A stretch of DNA of 64,000 bases from Pseudomonas sp. UYIF39 (GCF_029963765.1 NZ_JALBYU010000014.1:62001-126000); one strand, 5' to 3'; positions 34,362-43,732 are shown, numbered from the stretch's first letter. A program made the numbers and translations. The notes: generated by a model not told the origin, from the letters alone.

Positions 34362-35481
34362 TGCGAAAGGCCAGTTGTTCAATGGTCTGGGTCGCGTGCT
34401 CGGCTTCTTCGCGGGCCTTGAGAATCACGCCGTGATGTTCCGACTTGCTGCACACCGGGTCGGCGTTGCTCGCGTCCCCCGTGAGCATGAATGCCTGGCA
34501 GCGACAGCCGCCGAAGTCTTTTTCTTTCTCGTCGCAGGAACGGCAGGGCTCGGGCATCCAGTCGTAACCGCGAAAGCGGTTGAAGCCGAACGAGTCGTAC
34601 CAGATGTGTTGCATGCTGTGGTCGCGCACATTGGGAAACTGCACCGGCATCTGTCGGGCACCGTGACACGGCAGGGCGGTTCCGTCCGGCGTGACGGTCA
34701 GAAAGATACTGCCCCAACCGTTCATACAGGCTTTCGGGCGCTCTTCGTAATAGTCCGGGGTGACGAAAATCAGCTTGCACGGATGCCCTTCGGCTTCCAG
34801 TTTGGCGCGGTATTCGTTGGTGATGCGTTCGGCGCGGACCAGTTGTTCCTTGGTCGGCAACAGACCGACCCGATTGAGCTGTGCCCACCCGTAAAACTGG
34901 CACGTGGCGAGTTCCACAAAGTCCGCCTCAAGGGCGATGCACAGCTCGATGATCCGGTCGATCTTGTCGATGTTGTGCCGATGGGTCACGAAGTTCAGCA
35001 CCATCGGATAACCATGGGCTTTCACCGCGCGGGCCATTTCCAGCTTCTGCGCGAAGGCCTTTTTCGACCCAGCCAGCAAGTTGTTCACTTGCTCGTCGCT
35101 GGCCTGAAAGCTGATCTGAATGTGGTCCAGGCCGGCCTTTTTGAAGTCGCTGATTTTCTGTTCGGTCAGGCCGATGCCCGAGGTGATCAGGTTGGTGTAG
35201 AAACCCAGCTTGCGCGCTTCGGCAATCAGCTCGGCGAGGTCCTGACGCACCAGCGGTTCGCCGCCGGAGAAGCCCAATTGCGCCGCGCCCATCTCCCGCG
35301 CTTCGTGAAACACCTTGATCCACTGTTCGGTGCTCAGCTCTTTGCCTTGCTCGGCGAAGTCCAGCGGATTGGAGCAATACGGACATTGCAGCGGGCAGCG
35401 ATAGGTCAGCTCGGCCAGCAGCCACAGCGGTAGGCCGATTTCCGGTTTGGGCGGTAACTTGTCTGACGCGCAATCAGGCAA
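34327..35481 (-). CDS. pqqE: PqqA peptide cyclase (radical SAM)
   Basis: Makes the carbon-carbon bond between the Glu and Tyr side chains of PqqA, the first committed step of PQQ synthesis, with PqqD presenting the peptide. About 385 residues. Radical SAM motif CPLQCPYC, then LGFSGGEP; C-terminal SPASM cysteines in CRSCDEKEKDFGGCRC. No ATG stands before the conserved PEIGLPLWLLAELTYRC; the best start is a TTG at 35481 overlapping pqqD by eight bases, so the start is uncertain by a few codons. Confidence 0.95.
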   Translation of the reverse strand: MPDCASDKLPPKPEIGLPLWLLAELTYRCPLQCPYCSNPLDFAEQGKELSTEQWIKVFHEAREMGAAQLGFSGGEPLVRQDLAELIAEARKLGFYTNLITSGIGLTEQKISDFKKAGLDHIQISFQASDEQVNNLLAGSKKAFAQKLEMARAVKAHGYPMVLNFVTHRHNIDKIDRIIELCIALEADFVELATCQFYGWAQLNRVGLLPTKEQLVRAERITNEYRAKLEAEGHPCKLIFVTPDYYEERPKACMNGWGSIFLTVTPDGTALPCHGARQMPVQFPNVRDHSMQHIWYDSFGFNRFRGYDWMPEPCRSCDEKEKDFGGCRCQAFMLTGDASNADPVCSKSEHHGVILKAREEAEHATQTIEQLAFRNERNSRLIAKS

Positions 35482-35749
35482 GTTCGATCCAGTGCTGAGC
35501 ACGGGCGACCTCCATGAATTGCTCGATGTCGTCACCGAGCTCGGGCACGCCGGGGAACTGTGCGTCCAGTTCGGCGACGATCGCCGCGACGTCACGCTCG
35601 CCGTCGATCAAACCGCCGATCAGCGCGGCGCTTTCGTTGAGTTTGATCATGCCTTCCGGGTAGAGCAGCACATGACCTTTCTGCGCCGGTTCGTACTGGA
35701 AGCGGTAGCCGGTACGCCAGGCCGGGGTCTTGCTGCGATCAAAACTCAT
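35474..35749 (-). CDS. pqqD: PQQ synthesis peptide chaperone
   Basis: 91 residues with the RRE-type winged fold; binds the PqqA peptide and delivers it to PqqE. Seen: PAWRTGYRFQYEPAQKGHVLLYPEGMIKLN, with the LYPEG-x-IKLN segment typical of PqqD. It overlaps both pqqC (ATGA) and pqqE, consistent with coupled translation and a complex with PqqE. Confidence 0.96.
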   Translation of the reverse strand: MSFDRSKTPAWRTGYRFQYEPAQKGHVLLYPEGMIKLNESAALIGGLIDGERDVAAIVAELDAQFPGVPELGDDIEQFMEVARAQHWIELA

Positions 35750-36498
35750 AAGGTGATTCCTTTATGCCAGACCCGTTGCTCGGTCACGCTGTGATACGGC
35801 GGGCGTTTCAGTTCGTAGGCCATGCTCATGGCATCGAGCATGCTCCAAAGAATGTCCAGTTTGAACTGGAGAATTTCCAGCATGCGCTCTTGGCCGGCCC
35901 GCGTCGTGTAGTGCTGCAAAGTGATCGCCAGGCCATGCTCCACGTCGCGGCGCGCCTGACCCAGACGCGTGCGGAAATACTCGTAACCGGCCGGATCAAT
36001 CCACGGGTAATGCTGCGGCCAGCTGTCCAGGCGGGACTGGTGGATCTGCGGCGCAAACAGTTCGGTCAGCGAGCTGCTGGCGGCTTCCTGCCAACTGGCA
36101 CGGCGGGCGAAGTTAACGTAGGCATCGACGGCAAAACGCACACCAGGCAGCACCAATTCCTGCGAGCGCAGCTGGTCCGGGTCGAGGCCGACGGCCTGGC
36201 CCAGACGCAGCCAGGCTTCGATGCCACCGTCTTCGCCAGGGGCACCATCATGGTCGAGCAAGCGCTGAATCCACTCGCGACGAATCTCGCGGTCCGGGCA
36301 GTTGGCGAGGATTGCGGCGTCCTTGAGCGGGATGTTCACCTGATAGTAGAAGCGGTTGGCGACCCAGCCCTGGATCTGTTCGCGCGTCGCCCGGCCTTCG
36401 TACATCGCCACGTGATACGGGTGATGGATGTGGTAGTAGGCGCCTTTGGCGCGCAGGGCCGCTTCGAACTCGGCGGGGGACATTGCTGTGTCAGTCAT
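35746..36498 (-). CDS. pqqC: Pyrroloquinoline-quinone synthase
   Basis: Cofactorless oxidase that performs ring closure and eight-electron oxidation as the last step to PQQ. 250 residues. Conserved YHIHHPYH near the N-terminus, RFYYQVNIPLKDAAIL, and HYPWIDPAGYEYFRTRL. It overlaps pqqD by four bases. Upstream, 164 bases including a long perfect inverted repeat separate it from pqqB, an unusual gap within this operon. Confidence 0.97.
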   Translation of the reverse strand: MTDTAMSPAEFEAALRAKGAYYHIHHPYHVAMYEGRATREQIQGWVANRFYYQVNIPLKDAAILANCPDREIRREWIQRLLDHDGAPGEDGGIEAWLRLGQAVGLDPDQLRSQELVLPGVRFAVDAYVNFARRASWQEAASSSLTELFAPQIHQSRLDSWPQHYPWIDPAGYEYFRTRLGQARRDVEHGLAITLQHYTTRAGQERMLEILQFKLDILWSMLDAMSMAYELKRPPYHSVTEQRVWHKGITL

Positions 36499-36548
36499 TT
36501 CGGTTCTCCGGGTACGACCGGTGGATTCTTTGTTGTCTGGTCTGGCCT

Positions 36549-36652
36549 CATCGTCGGAACGCCGCCCGGACCAAGCTCGCTCCCACAGGGTTGTGCGTGG
36601 TAACCCAATCCAATGTGGGAGCGAGCTTGGTCCGGGCGGCGTTCCGACGATG
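36549..36652. repeat. Perfect 39-bp inverted repeat in the pqqB-pqqC gap
   Basis: Arms at 36549-36587 and 36614-36652 are perfect complements over 39 bases with a 26-base spacer. The inner 25 bases are class B REP-like (TGTGGGAGCGAGCTTGGTCC); the outer part GGCGGCGTTCCGACGATG extends it. It lies in the middle of the pqq operon, so the transcript would contain a very stable stem. Confidence 0.95.
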
Positions 36653-36662
36653 GTGCCATCCG

Positions 36663-37574
36663 CTACAACACAATACTCATGCCGTCATACGCCACTTCAA
36701 CATTGCGCCGAGCCAGTTCTGCACGCTCAGGCGAATCCTCATCGAGAATCGGGTTGGTGTTGTTGATGTGGATAAGCACTTTGCGCTGCTTGGGCAGTTG
36801 TTCCAGCACTTCCAGCATGCCGCCGGGGCCGTTCTGTGCCAGGTGGCCCATTTCACGACCGGTGCGGGTGCCGACGCCACGGCGCTGCATTTCGTCGTCA
36901 TCCCACATCGTGCCGTCCACCAGCAGGCAATCGCTGCCGGCCATGATCTCCAGCAGCGATGCGTCGACCTTGCCCAGGCCCGGTGCGTAGAACAGTTTGC
37001 CGCCTGTGTTGAGGTCTTCGACGATCAGGCCGATGTTGTCGCCCGGGTGTGGGTTGAAACGGTGCGGCGAGTACGGCGGGGCGGCGCTGCGCAGCGGCAA
37101 CGGGGTGAAGCGCAGGTTTGGGCAGGCCGGGATGGTGAAACTGCGGTCGAGCTCGATCTGGTTCCAGGTCAGCCCGCCGTTCCAGTGGGTAAGCATGGTG
37201 AACAGCGGGAAACCGGTGCTCAGGTCTTCGTGGACCATGTCGGTACACCAGACCTGGTGCGGGCAACCTTCGCGCAGGCTGAGCAGGCCGGTGGTGTGGT
37301 CGATCTGGCTGTCCATCAGGATGATCGCGTTGATGCCGGTATCGCGCAGGGCGCGGCCCGGCTGCATCGGGGCAAAGCTCTGGAGCTGGGCGCGGATGTC
37401 CGGCGATGCGTTGCACAACACCCAGTTCACGCCGTTATCGGAAATCGCGATGGACGACTGGGTCCGCGCCTTGGCGTTCAGGCTGCCATCGCGAAAACCG
37501 GCGCAGTTCACGCAGTTGCAGTTCCACTGGGGGAAACCACCGCCGGCGGCGGAACCTAGAATCTGGACAAACAT
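36663..37574 (-). CDS. pqqB: PqqB hydroxylase/carrier protein
   Basis: 303 residues from the ATG at 37574 (MFVQILGSAAGGGFPQWNCNC); an upstream frame extension lies in the terminator region. Metallo-beta-lactamase fold with metal-site residues in LMDSQIDHTTGL and the later HINNTNPI; the N-terminal CNCVNC cysteines are typical. In the current model PqqB hydroxylates the tyrosine part of the processed PqqA dipeptide. It starts 75 bases after the end of pqqA, past a terminator-like hairpin. Confidence 0.96.
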   Translation of the reverse strand: MFVQILGSAAGGGFPQWNCNCVNCAGFRDGSLNAKARTQSSIAISDNGVNWVLCNASPDIRAQLQSFAPMQPGRALRDTGINAIILMDSQIDHTTGLLSLREGCPHQVWCTDMVHEDLSTGFPLFTMLTHWNGGLTWNQIELDRSFTIPACPNLRFTPLPLRSAAPPYSPHRFNPHPGDNIGLIVEDLNTGGKLFYAPGLGKVDASLLEIMAGSDCLLVDGTMWDDDEMQRRGVGTRTGREMGHLAQNGPGGMLEVLEQLPKQRKVLIHINNTNPILDEDSPERAELARRNVEVAYDGMSIVL

Positions 37575-37600
37575 GGCCGCTCCATCATTCGAAAACTGAA

Positions 37601-37630
37601 AATAAAAACGCCTCGGCGAGCCGAGGCGTT
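37601..37630 (-). terminator. Terminator-like hairpin between pqqA and pqqB
   Basis: Ten-base-pair perfect stem AACGCCTCGG / CCGAGGCGTT (37607-37616, 37621-37630) with a four-base loop. Read on the minus strand it is followed by TTTTTATTTT. It should stop a share of the transcripts after pqqA. Confidence 0.88.
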
Positions 37631-37649
37631 GCACTGCGCTACAAAAAGA

Positions 37650-37724
37650 TTAGCGACTTGCGAAGTACATGGTGACTTCAAAGCCGATACGCAGGTCGGT
37701 GTAAGCAGGTTTGGACCAGGACAT
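37650..37724 (-). CDS. pqqA: PQQ precursor peptide
   Basis: 24-residue peptide whose Glu16 and Tyr20 (FEVTMYF) become the PQQ skeleton. It starts MSWSKPAYTDLRIG, as is usual for Pseudomonas PqqA. A strong AAGGAG site precedes the ATG. Together with the terminator-like hairpin right after it, this explains how a precursor peptide can be made in excess over the enzymes. It lies 155 bases after pqqF, which suggests its own promoter. Confidence 0.96.
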   Translation of the reverse strand: MSWSKPAYTDLRIGFEVTMYFASR

Positions 37725-37879
37725 AGAAACGCTCCTTCAGGTGATGGGACAGTTGAGACCTATACATATAGTCCACCTCCAGCCGGAGATGTTCAGATAG
37801 TTAGGTGGCTATGTTACTCAAAATTACCGGGCGATTGGCCGTGAATCTCTGAGAAAGCTAATTGCAGCACCGGTAATGA

Positions 37880-40312
37880 TCATTTTGCCGCTTGCCAAGG
37901 CGAGGCCGGGCACGGTCCGCTAGCCAGACAGCGCCAACCGCCTTCGGCCTGATTCAGTCGTTGTGCTGCGGCCAGTAACGTTTCGCGGTCGATCTTCAGA
38001 ATGGCCTGGGGCAATTGAGTCAGATAATCCGACGAGCGGCCGGCCAGTTTGCCCTGCCATAGCAGCTCGGCTGCCTGCGCATTGGGCAGTGCCGCGCTAT
38101 CGAATTGATCGGCCAGTGCCTGGCGCTGGTCGATGAAGGTCTCGTCATTGGTGTCTTCGATCATCCCGGCCAATCCGCTCAGGAAGTGTTCGATGTGTTC
38201 CAGCAGATCCAGAGGGGCGACGCTGGGTGATTGCACGCCAAACAGCAGCCCGGTCTGCCCATGGATCTGCCGCAGGGCGCTGAATACCGCATAGCCGAGC
38301 TGCAGTTCTACCCGCAGGCGTTGGTAAAACGGCGTTTGGCAGACGTGAGCCAGCAAGCGCCAGGCGGCTTCGTCAGCGATGTCTGCGGTTGCCGTTGGGC
38401 AGAAGAGCAACAAGGCGTGTTCGCTGGACCCGGTATCGACTGCGCTCCACAGATGCTGCTCATTTATCGGGGAGGGCGGGGTCAGTTGATTGTCCGCAGT
38501 GCCAGGCACACGACTCAAGGCAAGGCCCATCGCCGCTTGTGTCGGGGCTGACAGGCCGGTCGCCAGACCATCCCAGCGTGCGCTCGACCAAAGCTGCATC
38601 AAATCGTCCGAGTCAGCGGAGTGCTCAAGGCAATGATCAGGCAGGGCTTTAAGCAACTGTCGGATCGGCATCAACGCGATGCTCGGCGGCTCTTCTTGCG
38701 AGAAGCCGGCATCAGGTGTTGTCAGTTCTTTCAGCGCGTGTTCGAGGACGGTCGGCATCGGCTCCTGCAACCCGGTCATTTTCAGCAGCCATTCATTGCC
38801 CGACGCACAGAAGGAAAAATCGACACCTGCCTGACGCGCGTCTTCACGCAACGGCTGAAGGCGGTTTTCCAGGCTCGCGTGAAGGTTGCTGCGAGGTGCC
38901 AAGTCCAGACGCCAGCGCAGGTAAACGGCACCTTCGGCACTGTTATCCGGCAATGCCTGACTGAACTGCATGGGCGAACGTTCGCGACGACCGCGTGAGC
39001 GATCCTGAGCAAAGGTCCGCAGGCCTCGATGTTTGCTGGTCTGGCCGCGGATCAGTCCGGCACTCGAGGCCGGAGCCTCGGCGAGTAAAAACGGATTAGG
39101 TGTTGGCAGTTGCCATTGGCCGGTGAAGTTATCCACAGCGCCGACTTGTTTCAGGATTTCCTTGAGGGCTGCAATGCCTGATTCGGATAACCCGGCTTCA
39201 CGCTGTTCGCTGTCCAGTCGGGCCAGTTGCAGGGCGCCGCTGACTTGCTGCTGACGTTGCAGCAGGGCGGCGTATTCTTCGCGCAACCCGGCCCAGGGTT
39301 GCTGTGAGGCAAAGAATCCAAGCCAATCCAGTAGCTGCTGGCGGATTCCGGCGGGCGTCGCCTTGGCGGGCAACGTGAGCTCGATGTGCAACAAGGCCTG
39401 GCCGGCGAACTGATACAACGGCGCAGCTTTCAGGCTGTCAGCCAGCCCGCGCTCGCGCAAATGCGCCAGCAGGCCTCCGGGTTTCGCGGCGTTCAGCCAA
39501 TGACACAGGAACGCCAGCGCCTCGGGCGATGAATCGGGCATTGATTCGAAGGCAAACAGCAGATCCAGTCGACGCGCTGCAGCTTGTTGATAACTTTTGT
39601 CCGAAGAATCCATCAGCGATGTAGGCGCTTGTTGCGGAACCTTTTCCCCTACGGAAATAGCAGCGCTAAAGCGCTGAGCCATCGCCCTCAACTCATCGAG
39701 GCTCTGCGGCCCGGTCAGGCTCAAGGTCATCTGTCCGGTCTGATAAAACCGCTGAAAAAAATCCTGCAAGGCTTGCTGGAACTCAGGTTGCGGCACCGGC
39801 AGGCTGTAGCGGTTGCCGGCATGAAACGCCCGCAGTGGATGCGCCGCTGAAAGACCGTCGAACAGCGCGAATTGCTGTTGAGCGGTCGTATCCCGAGACC
39901 ATGCAACAAATTCTGCGTGCAGCACTTCCCGTTCCCGCCGCTGATCGTCCGGATTCATACGTGGATGAGCGAGCATGTCCGACAGGCGCTGCAGTCCCCC
40001 GGTAAACGCCTGAGGCGGTAACTCGAAAAAGTAGTCCGTGGTGCGTTCGCTCGTCCGCGCATTCACCTGACCGCCATGACCCTGGACGTAGGCCATCAGC
40101 CCTTGGCTTGCGGGAAAGCGCTCCGTACCGAGAAACAGCAAGTGTTCGAGAAAATGCGCGAGCCCGGGCCAGGCCGCCGGCACGTCATGGCTGCCCGCCG
40201 CGACGCGCAACGCAGCAGCACTGCGCTTCAAATCGGGAGCATGACGCAGCGTCACCCGCAGGCCGTTGGCCAGGGTTTCAGTGTGAGGGCGAGGGTGATT
40301 CAGCGCAGGCAT
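37880..40312 (-). CDS. pqqF: PQQ-cluster M16 zinc peptidase
   Basis: 810 residues from the ATG at 40312 (MPALNHPRPHTETL), with GGAAG five bases before it. The inverted zinc-binding motif H53-F-L-E56-H57 and the downstream REREVLHAEF glutamate are intact, so the N-terminal M16 half is active-type; the C-terminal half is the inactive chamber half. PqqF is thought to cleave PqqA after PqqE has cross-linked it. Position at the head of pqqA is the fluorescens-type order. Confidence 0.94.
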   Translation of the reverse strand: MPALNHPRPHTETLANGLRVTLRHAPDLKRSAAALRVAAGSHDVPAAWPGLAHFLEHLLFLGTERFPASQGLMAYVQGHGGQVNARTSERTTDYFFELPPQAFTGGLQRLSDMLAHPRMNPDDQRREREVLHAEFVAWSRDTTAQQQFALFDGLSAAHPLRAFHAGNRYSLPVPQPEFQQALQDFFQRFYQTGQMTLSLTGPQSLDELRAMAQRFSAAISVGEKVPQQAPTSLMDSSDKSYQQAAARRLDLLFAFESMPDSSPEALAFLCHWLNAAKPGGLLAHLRERGLADSLKAAPLYQFAGQALLHIELTLPAKATPAGIRQQLLDWLGFFASQQPWAGLREEYAALLQRQQQVSGALQLARLDSEQREAGLSESGIAALKEILKQVGAVDNFTGQWQLPTPNPFLLAEAPASSAGLIRGQTSKHRGLRTFAQDRSRGRRERSPMQFSQALPDNSAEGAVYLRWRLDLAPRSNLHASLENRLQPLREDARQAGVDFSFCASGNEWLLKMTGLQEPMPTVLEHALKELTTPDAGFSQEEPPSIALMPIRQLLKALPDHCLEHSADSDDLMQLWSSARWDGLATGLSAPTQAAMGLALSRVPGTADNQLTPPSPINEQHLWSAVDTGSSEHALLLFCPTATADIADEAAWRLLAHVCQTPFYQRLRVELQLGYAVFSALRQIHGQTGLLFGVQSPSVAPLDLLEHIEHFLSGLAGMIEDTNDETFIDQRQALADQFDSAALPNAQAAELLWQGKLAGRSSDYLTQLPQAILKIDRETLLAAAQRLNQAEGGWRCLASGPCPASPWQAAK

Positions 40313-40360
40313 GAGCACTTCCAGAACAGAGAAGTGCCAATGCTAGCGGATAACGATGGA

Positions 40361-41155
40361 TCAGCGCTTGTTAAGCTCGCTGTAAAGCTCGGGGCGGCGA
40401 TCAAGGAAGTAGCGATTGGCGGCGCGGGAATCGACCATCAACTGACGATCCAGCTCGCCGACAATCAGTGCTTCATCGAGGCCAGCCTGGGCGATGCGGT
40501 TGCCATCTGGCGCGGCGATGCTGCTCTGGCCGCAATACTGGATATCGCCTTCGTTGCCGCAATAGTTGGCGTAAGCCACATAGCACTGGTTTTCGAAGGC
40601 CCGGGCGCGGACGGTGACGTCGGCGATGAAGTCGTAGGGAATCATGTTCGCCGTCGGCACCAGGATCAGCTCGGCGCCGGCCAGGGCCAGGCGTCGGGCG
40701 TTTTCCGGAAACTCCAGGTCGTAGCAGATCAGGAAGCCAAGCTTCCAGCCATTGAGTTCAACCAGCGGAAACTCATCCGGTCCGGCGCTGAACATCGAGT
40801 GATCGAGGTCGCCGAACAGGTGAGTTTTGCGGTAGTTGCACAGGCGTTCGCCATTGGCGTCGATCAACTGCACGGCGTTGTAGATCTGCCCATCCTCGGT
40901 GCGCTCGGGGTAGCCATACAAAATGGCGATCCCGGCCGTCTTGGCGATGCGCGCGATCTGCTGCGCCGACTCACCGTTGTGCACTTCTGCCAGCACGCTG
41001 ACGGCATCGAGGCCGATGTTGTAGCCGGTCAAAAACATCTCCGGCAGCACCAGCAAATCTGCGCCCTTGGCCTCCAGCGCCAATTGATGCAGACGTTGCA
41101 GGTTGCCTGCGACATCCAGGGGCAGCGGTGGACATTGGTAAAGGGCTACGCGCAT
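40361..41155 (-). CDS. davA: 5-aminopentanamidase (delta-aminovaleramidase)
   Basis: Nitrilase-superfamily amidase of 264 residues with the catalytic triad E39 (VLPEMF), K110 (YRKTHLF) and C144 (LICYDLEFP). It follows the lysine monooxygenase gene by only 12 bases on the same strand, which fixes the job: hydrolysis of 5-aminopentanamide to 5-aminovalerate. A GAGGAA site precedes the ATG. The later davTD genes are not in the window. Confidence 0.95.
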   Translation of the reverse strand: MRVALYQCPPLPLDVAGNLQRLHQLALEAKGADLLVLPEMFLTGYNIGLDAVSVLAEVHNGESAQQIARIAKTAGIAILYGYPERTEDGQIYNAVQLIDANGERLCNYRKTHLFGDLDHSMFSAGPDEFPLVELNGWKLGFLICYDLEFPENARRLALAGAELILVPTANMIPYDFIADVTVRARAFENQCYVAYANYCGNEGDIQYCGQSSIAAPDGNRIAQAGLDEALIVGELDRQLMVDSRAANRYFLDRRPELYSELNKR

Positions 41156-41167
41156 TTCGGATTCCTC

Positions 41168-42850
41168 TTACTCGGACAGGGCGATCGGACCGATCTCGTT
41201 GAACACATCTCCTGGACCCGGGTTCTCGGCGTGAGTTTCACCGCCGAAGTGTTTCATGATTCCCCACACCGCATTGAGCGAGGTCTGCACCGCGCCTTCG
41301 ACCCACGCAGGCGTCCACGAAACATCGTCGCCGGCGATGAAAATCCCGCGCTGCTCGGCCGGCATGTCAGCCTGCATGAAGTGCGCGTACATGCGCTGGT
41401 TGTAGCGATAGTGGCCGGGCAGGGCGCCTTTGAAAGCCCCAAGGAAATGCGGGTCGGCTTCCCAGGACACGGTGATCGGGTCGCCAATGATCCGCGCCGC
41501 GATGTCGACTTTCGGGTAGATCTTCTTCAATGCATCCAGCGCCAGTTTCACGCGTTTTTCCACGGGTTGCGGGAGCATTTTCAGTGCGTCGCTCATCCAC
41601 GAGTACGACAGGCAAATCACGCCCGGCTTGTCGTCGCCGTTGTCGAACAGATAAGTGCCGCGGGTCAGGCGATCGGTGAGGGTCATGCTCATAAGGTCGC
41701 GGCCGGTTTCCGGATCCTTGTCCTTCCAGAATGGCCGGTCGACCATCACGAAAGTTTTCGACGATTGCATGTAGCGGGTGCGGTCGAGGGCCATCCACAT
41801 TTTTTGCGAGAACAGGGTTTCGTCGCATTCGATCTGGGTGGTCAGTAGCCAACTCTGGCAGGTGGTCAGCACCGCTGCGTATTCGCGGGTGTCGCCCCAG
41901 TTATCGGTGACGGCAAAACGACCGTCTGCGGCGTGGGCAATTTTTTTCACGCCGGTACGCGGTGCGCCGTTGTGCAGGGAGCTGAGACTGGTGCCTTCCG
42001 GCCAGTGCACGCAACGTTCCGGCACATGACGCCAGATCCCCAATGGCACTTGTTCAACGCCGCCGACCACCAAGTGTTGGTGATCGTCGCAGTTGGTCAT
42101 AACCACACGGAAGATTTCCAGCATCGAGTTCGGGAAGTCCGAGTCCCAACCGCCGGTGCCGAAACCGACCTGACCAAACACTTCGCGGTGATGGAACGAG
42201 AGCTTGGCGAAGGCTTTGGAGGTGGCAACGAAGTCGTAGAAGGTGCGGTCGTCCCACAGCGGAACGAGGGTGTTCCACAGCTCTTTGAGGCGCGGCACAT
42301 CGCGGTCGCGGATTGCTTGCTGGATGTCAGCGAACTGCGAACCGGCTTCCAGTGCATCGGCCCAGGCGTCGGCGACTTCCTGGAACAGTGCAGGAAGATC
42401 CGCCAGTTTCTGTGCGTAATGGGTCTGGCCTTCGAGGTCGATCACCGTGCTGCCCGAGGCAGGTGTCAGCGGGTTCGGGAAAGGTTTGGTTTGCAGCCCA
42501 AGCTTATCGACGTAGTGATAAAACGCGGTGGACGACACGGGGAAGCGCATGCCGCCGAGCTCGGCGATGATGCCTTCAGCGCCGTTGAATGCCTGGGAGC
42601 GCAGACGGCCGCCCATTTTCGAGGCTTCGTAGACGACGGGTTTGAGGCCCAGTTTCATTAATTCGTACGCGGCCACCAGACCTGCGATGCCGGCACCGAC
42701 GATCGCGACCTCGGCGCCATGGTTGTGCGCAGGGATGCTGCCCAGGCCGGCCGGGTGCTCGATCCAGTCGTCGAAGGCGAAGGGAAAGTCCGGACCGAAA
42801 ATGGTGACTGGTTTTTTACCGTCTGCAGGATGGCGATTCTTCTTGTTCAT
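41168..42850 (-). CDS. davB: L-lysine 2-monooxygenase
   Basis: FAD-dependent oxidative decarboxylation of lysine to 5-aminopentanamide, first step of the aminovalerate pathway. 560 residues, the same length I recall for P. putida DavB. Dinucleotide motif G52-A-G54-I-A-G57 in VAIVGAGIAGLVAAYE, then YEASKMGGRLRS; the C-terminal FAD motif is IFIAGDDVSWTPAWVEGAVQTSLNAV. An AAGG site precedes the ATG. The Lrp-type gene upstream on the same strand is a likely regulator. Confidence 0.96.
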   Translation of the reverse strand: MNKKNRHPADGKKPVTIFGPDFPFAFDDWIEHPAGLGSIPAHNHGAEVAIVGAGIAGLVAAYELMKLGLKPVVYEASKMGGRLRSQAFNGAEGIIAELGGMRFPVSSTAFYHYVDKLGLQTKPFPNPLTPASGSTVIDLEGQTHYAQKLADLPALFQEVADAWADALEAGSQFADIQQAIRDRDVPRLKELWNTLVPLWDDRTFYDFVATSKAFAKLSFHHREVFGQVGFGTGGWDSDFPNSMLEIFRVVMTNCDDHQHLVVGGVEQVPLGIWRHVPERCVHWPEGTSLSSLHNGAPRTGVKKIAHAADGRFAVTDNWGDTREYAAVLTTCQSWLLTTQIECDETLFSQKMWMALDRTRYMQSSKTFVMVDRPFWKDKDPETGRDLMSMTLTDRLTRGTYLFDNGDDKPGVICLSYSWMSDALKMLPQPVEKRVKLALDALKKIYPKVDIAARIIGDPITVSWEADPHFLGAFKGALPGHYRYNQRMYAHFMQADMPAEQRGIFIAGDDVSWTPAWVEGAVQTSLNAVWGIMKHFGGETHAENPGPGDVFNEIGPIALSE

Positions 42851-43008
42851 GGCTGACCTTGCTGGCGACCGGACGCGGCATGCGCGTCTGAGTATAGGAA
42901 AAGATGGCAGCCATTCTAGAGAGCGTAGAACACGTTAATAAGACGCAATGTGTCGTCGTTTTGCTAATTATTTGATCAGAGTGACGATGGAATGCTACAC
43001 ACCGTCAA

Positions 43009-43037
43009 TGTGGGAGCCGAGTTTGCTCGCGACTAGG
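43009..43037. repeat. Degenerate single REP, class B
   Basis: TGTGGGAGCCGAGTTTGCTC and the following CGCGACTAGG resemble one arm of the class B pairs elsewhere in the window, with an inserted C. It lies between davB and the Lrp-type gene. Confidence 0.6.
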
Positions 43038-43071
43038 CCCTCCCAGACACCAAAGAACTATCGGCAAAAAC

Positions 43072-43533
43072 TCAAACCGGCTGCCCCCTATCAATCTTGC
43101 TACTCAAGATAATCGACGTAGTTGTCTTCTCCACGCCATCCACACTGCCAATCTGATCCAGCAACTGATCCAGCTGCTCAGGTGAATCGGTGCGCAGCCA
43201 CGCCACGTAATCAAATTCGCCACTGACTGCACACAACTGCTGCACTTGAGCCATCGCGCTGAGACGTCGCAACACTTCCTTGCCCGAGCGCGGTTGCACC
43301 GTGATCCCGACGTACGCCTGCAAGCCGCCATCCACGACACGCTGACCCAAACGCACGCCGTAACCGGTGATCACCTTGGCTTTTTCCAGCCGGGCCAGCC
43401 GCGAAGTCACGGTGGTGCGGGCGATGCCCAATTGTCGCGCGAGCATGGCCACGCTTTCGCGGGCATTGATCTGCAGGGCTGCAATCAATTGGCGATCGAT
43501 TTCGTCCAGAACGGGCGGGCGAGTGTCAGGCAA
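43072..43533 (-). CDS. Lrp/AsnC-family regulator
   Basis: About 153 residues from a TTG start at 43533 with GGAG at correct spacing (MPDTRPPVLDEIDRQLI); no ATG fits. N-terminal HTH about 8-65 (ESVAMLARQLGIARTTVTSRLARLEK), then the RAM ligand domain (VGITVQPRSGKEVLRRLSAM). The family senses amino acids; its position 221 bases upstream of davBA on the same strand suggests control of lysine catabolism, but this is inference. Unlike many Lrp genes it is not divergent from its presumed target. Confidence 0.88.
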   Translation of the reverse strand: MPDTRPPVLDEIDRQLIAALQINARESVAMLARQLGIARTTVTSRLARLEKAKVITGYGVRLGQRVVDGGLQAYVGITVQPRSGKEVLRRLSAMAQVQQLCAVSGEFDYVAWLRTDSPEQLDQLLDQIGSVDGVEKTTTSIILSSKIDRGQPV

Positions 43534-43732
43534 GGGTCGTCTCCAGCGGCACAGATCAATGGGTTGGTATGTTACAGGCACATGTCGCACAGCGGATGGT
43601 TGATCTAGCCTCAGTACCGTGCATACCGTTTTCTACACCTCGGGTTTTTCTTGGGCTTGAGCAAGGCGCGATCGACAGGATGGACACCAACAGTCAGTCG
43701 TAGTCGAATGCGAAATCGAGGGATGCGAGGCC

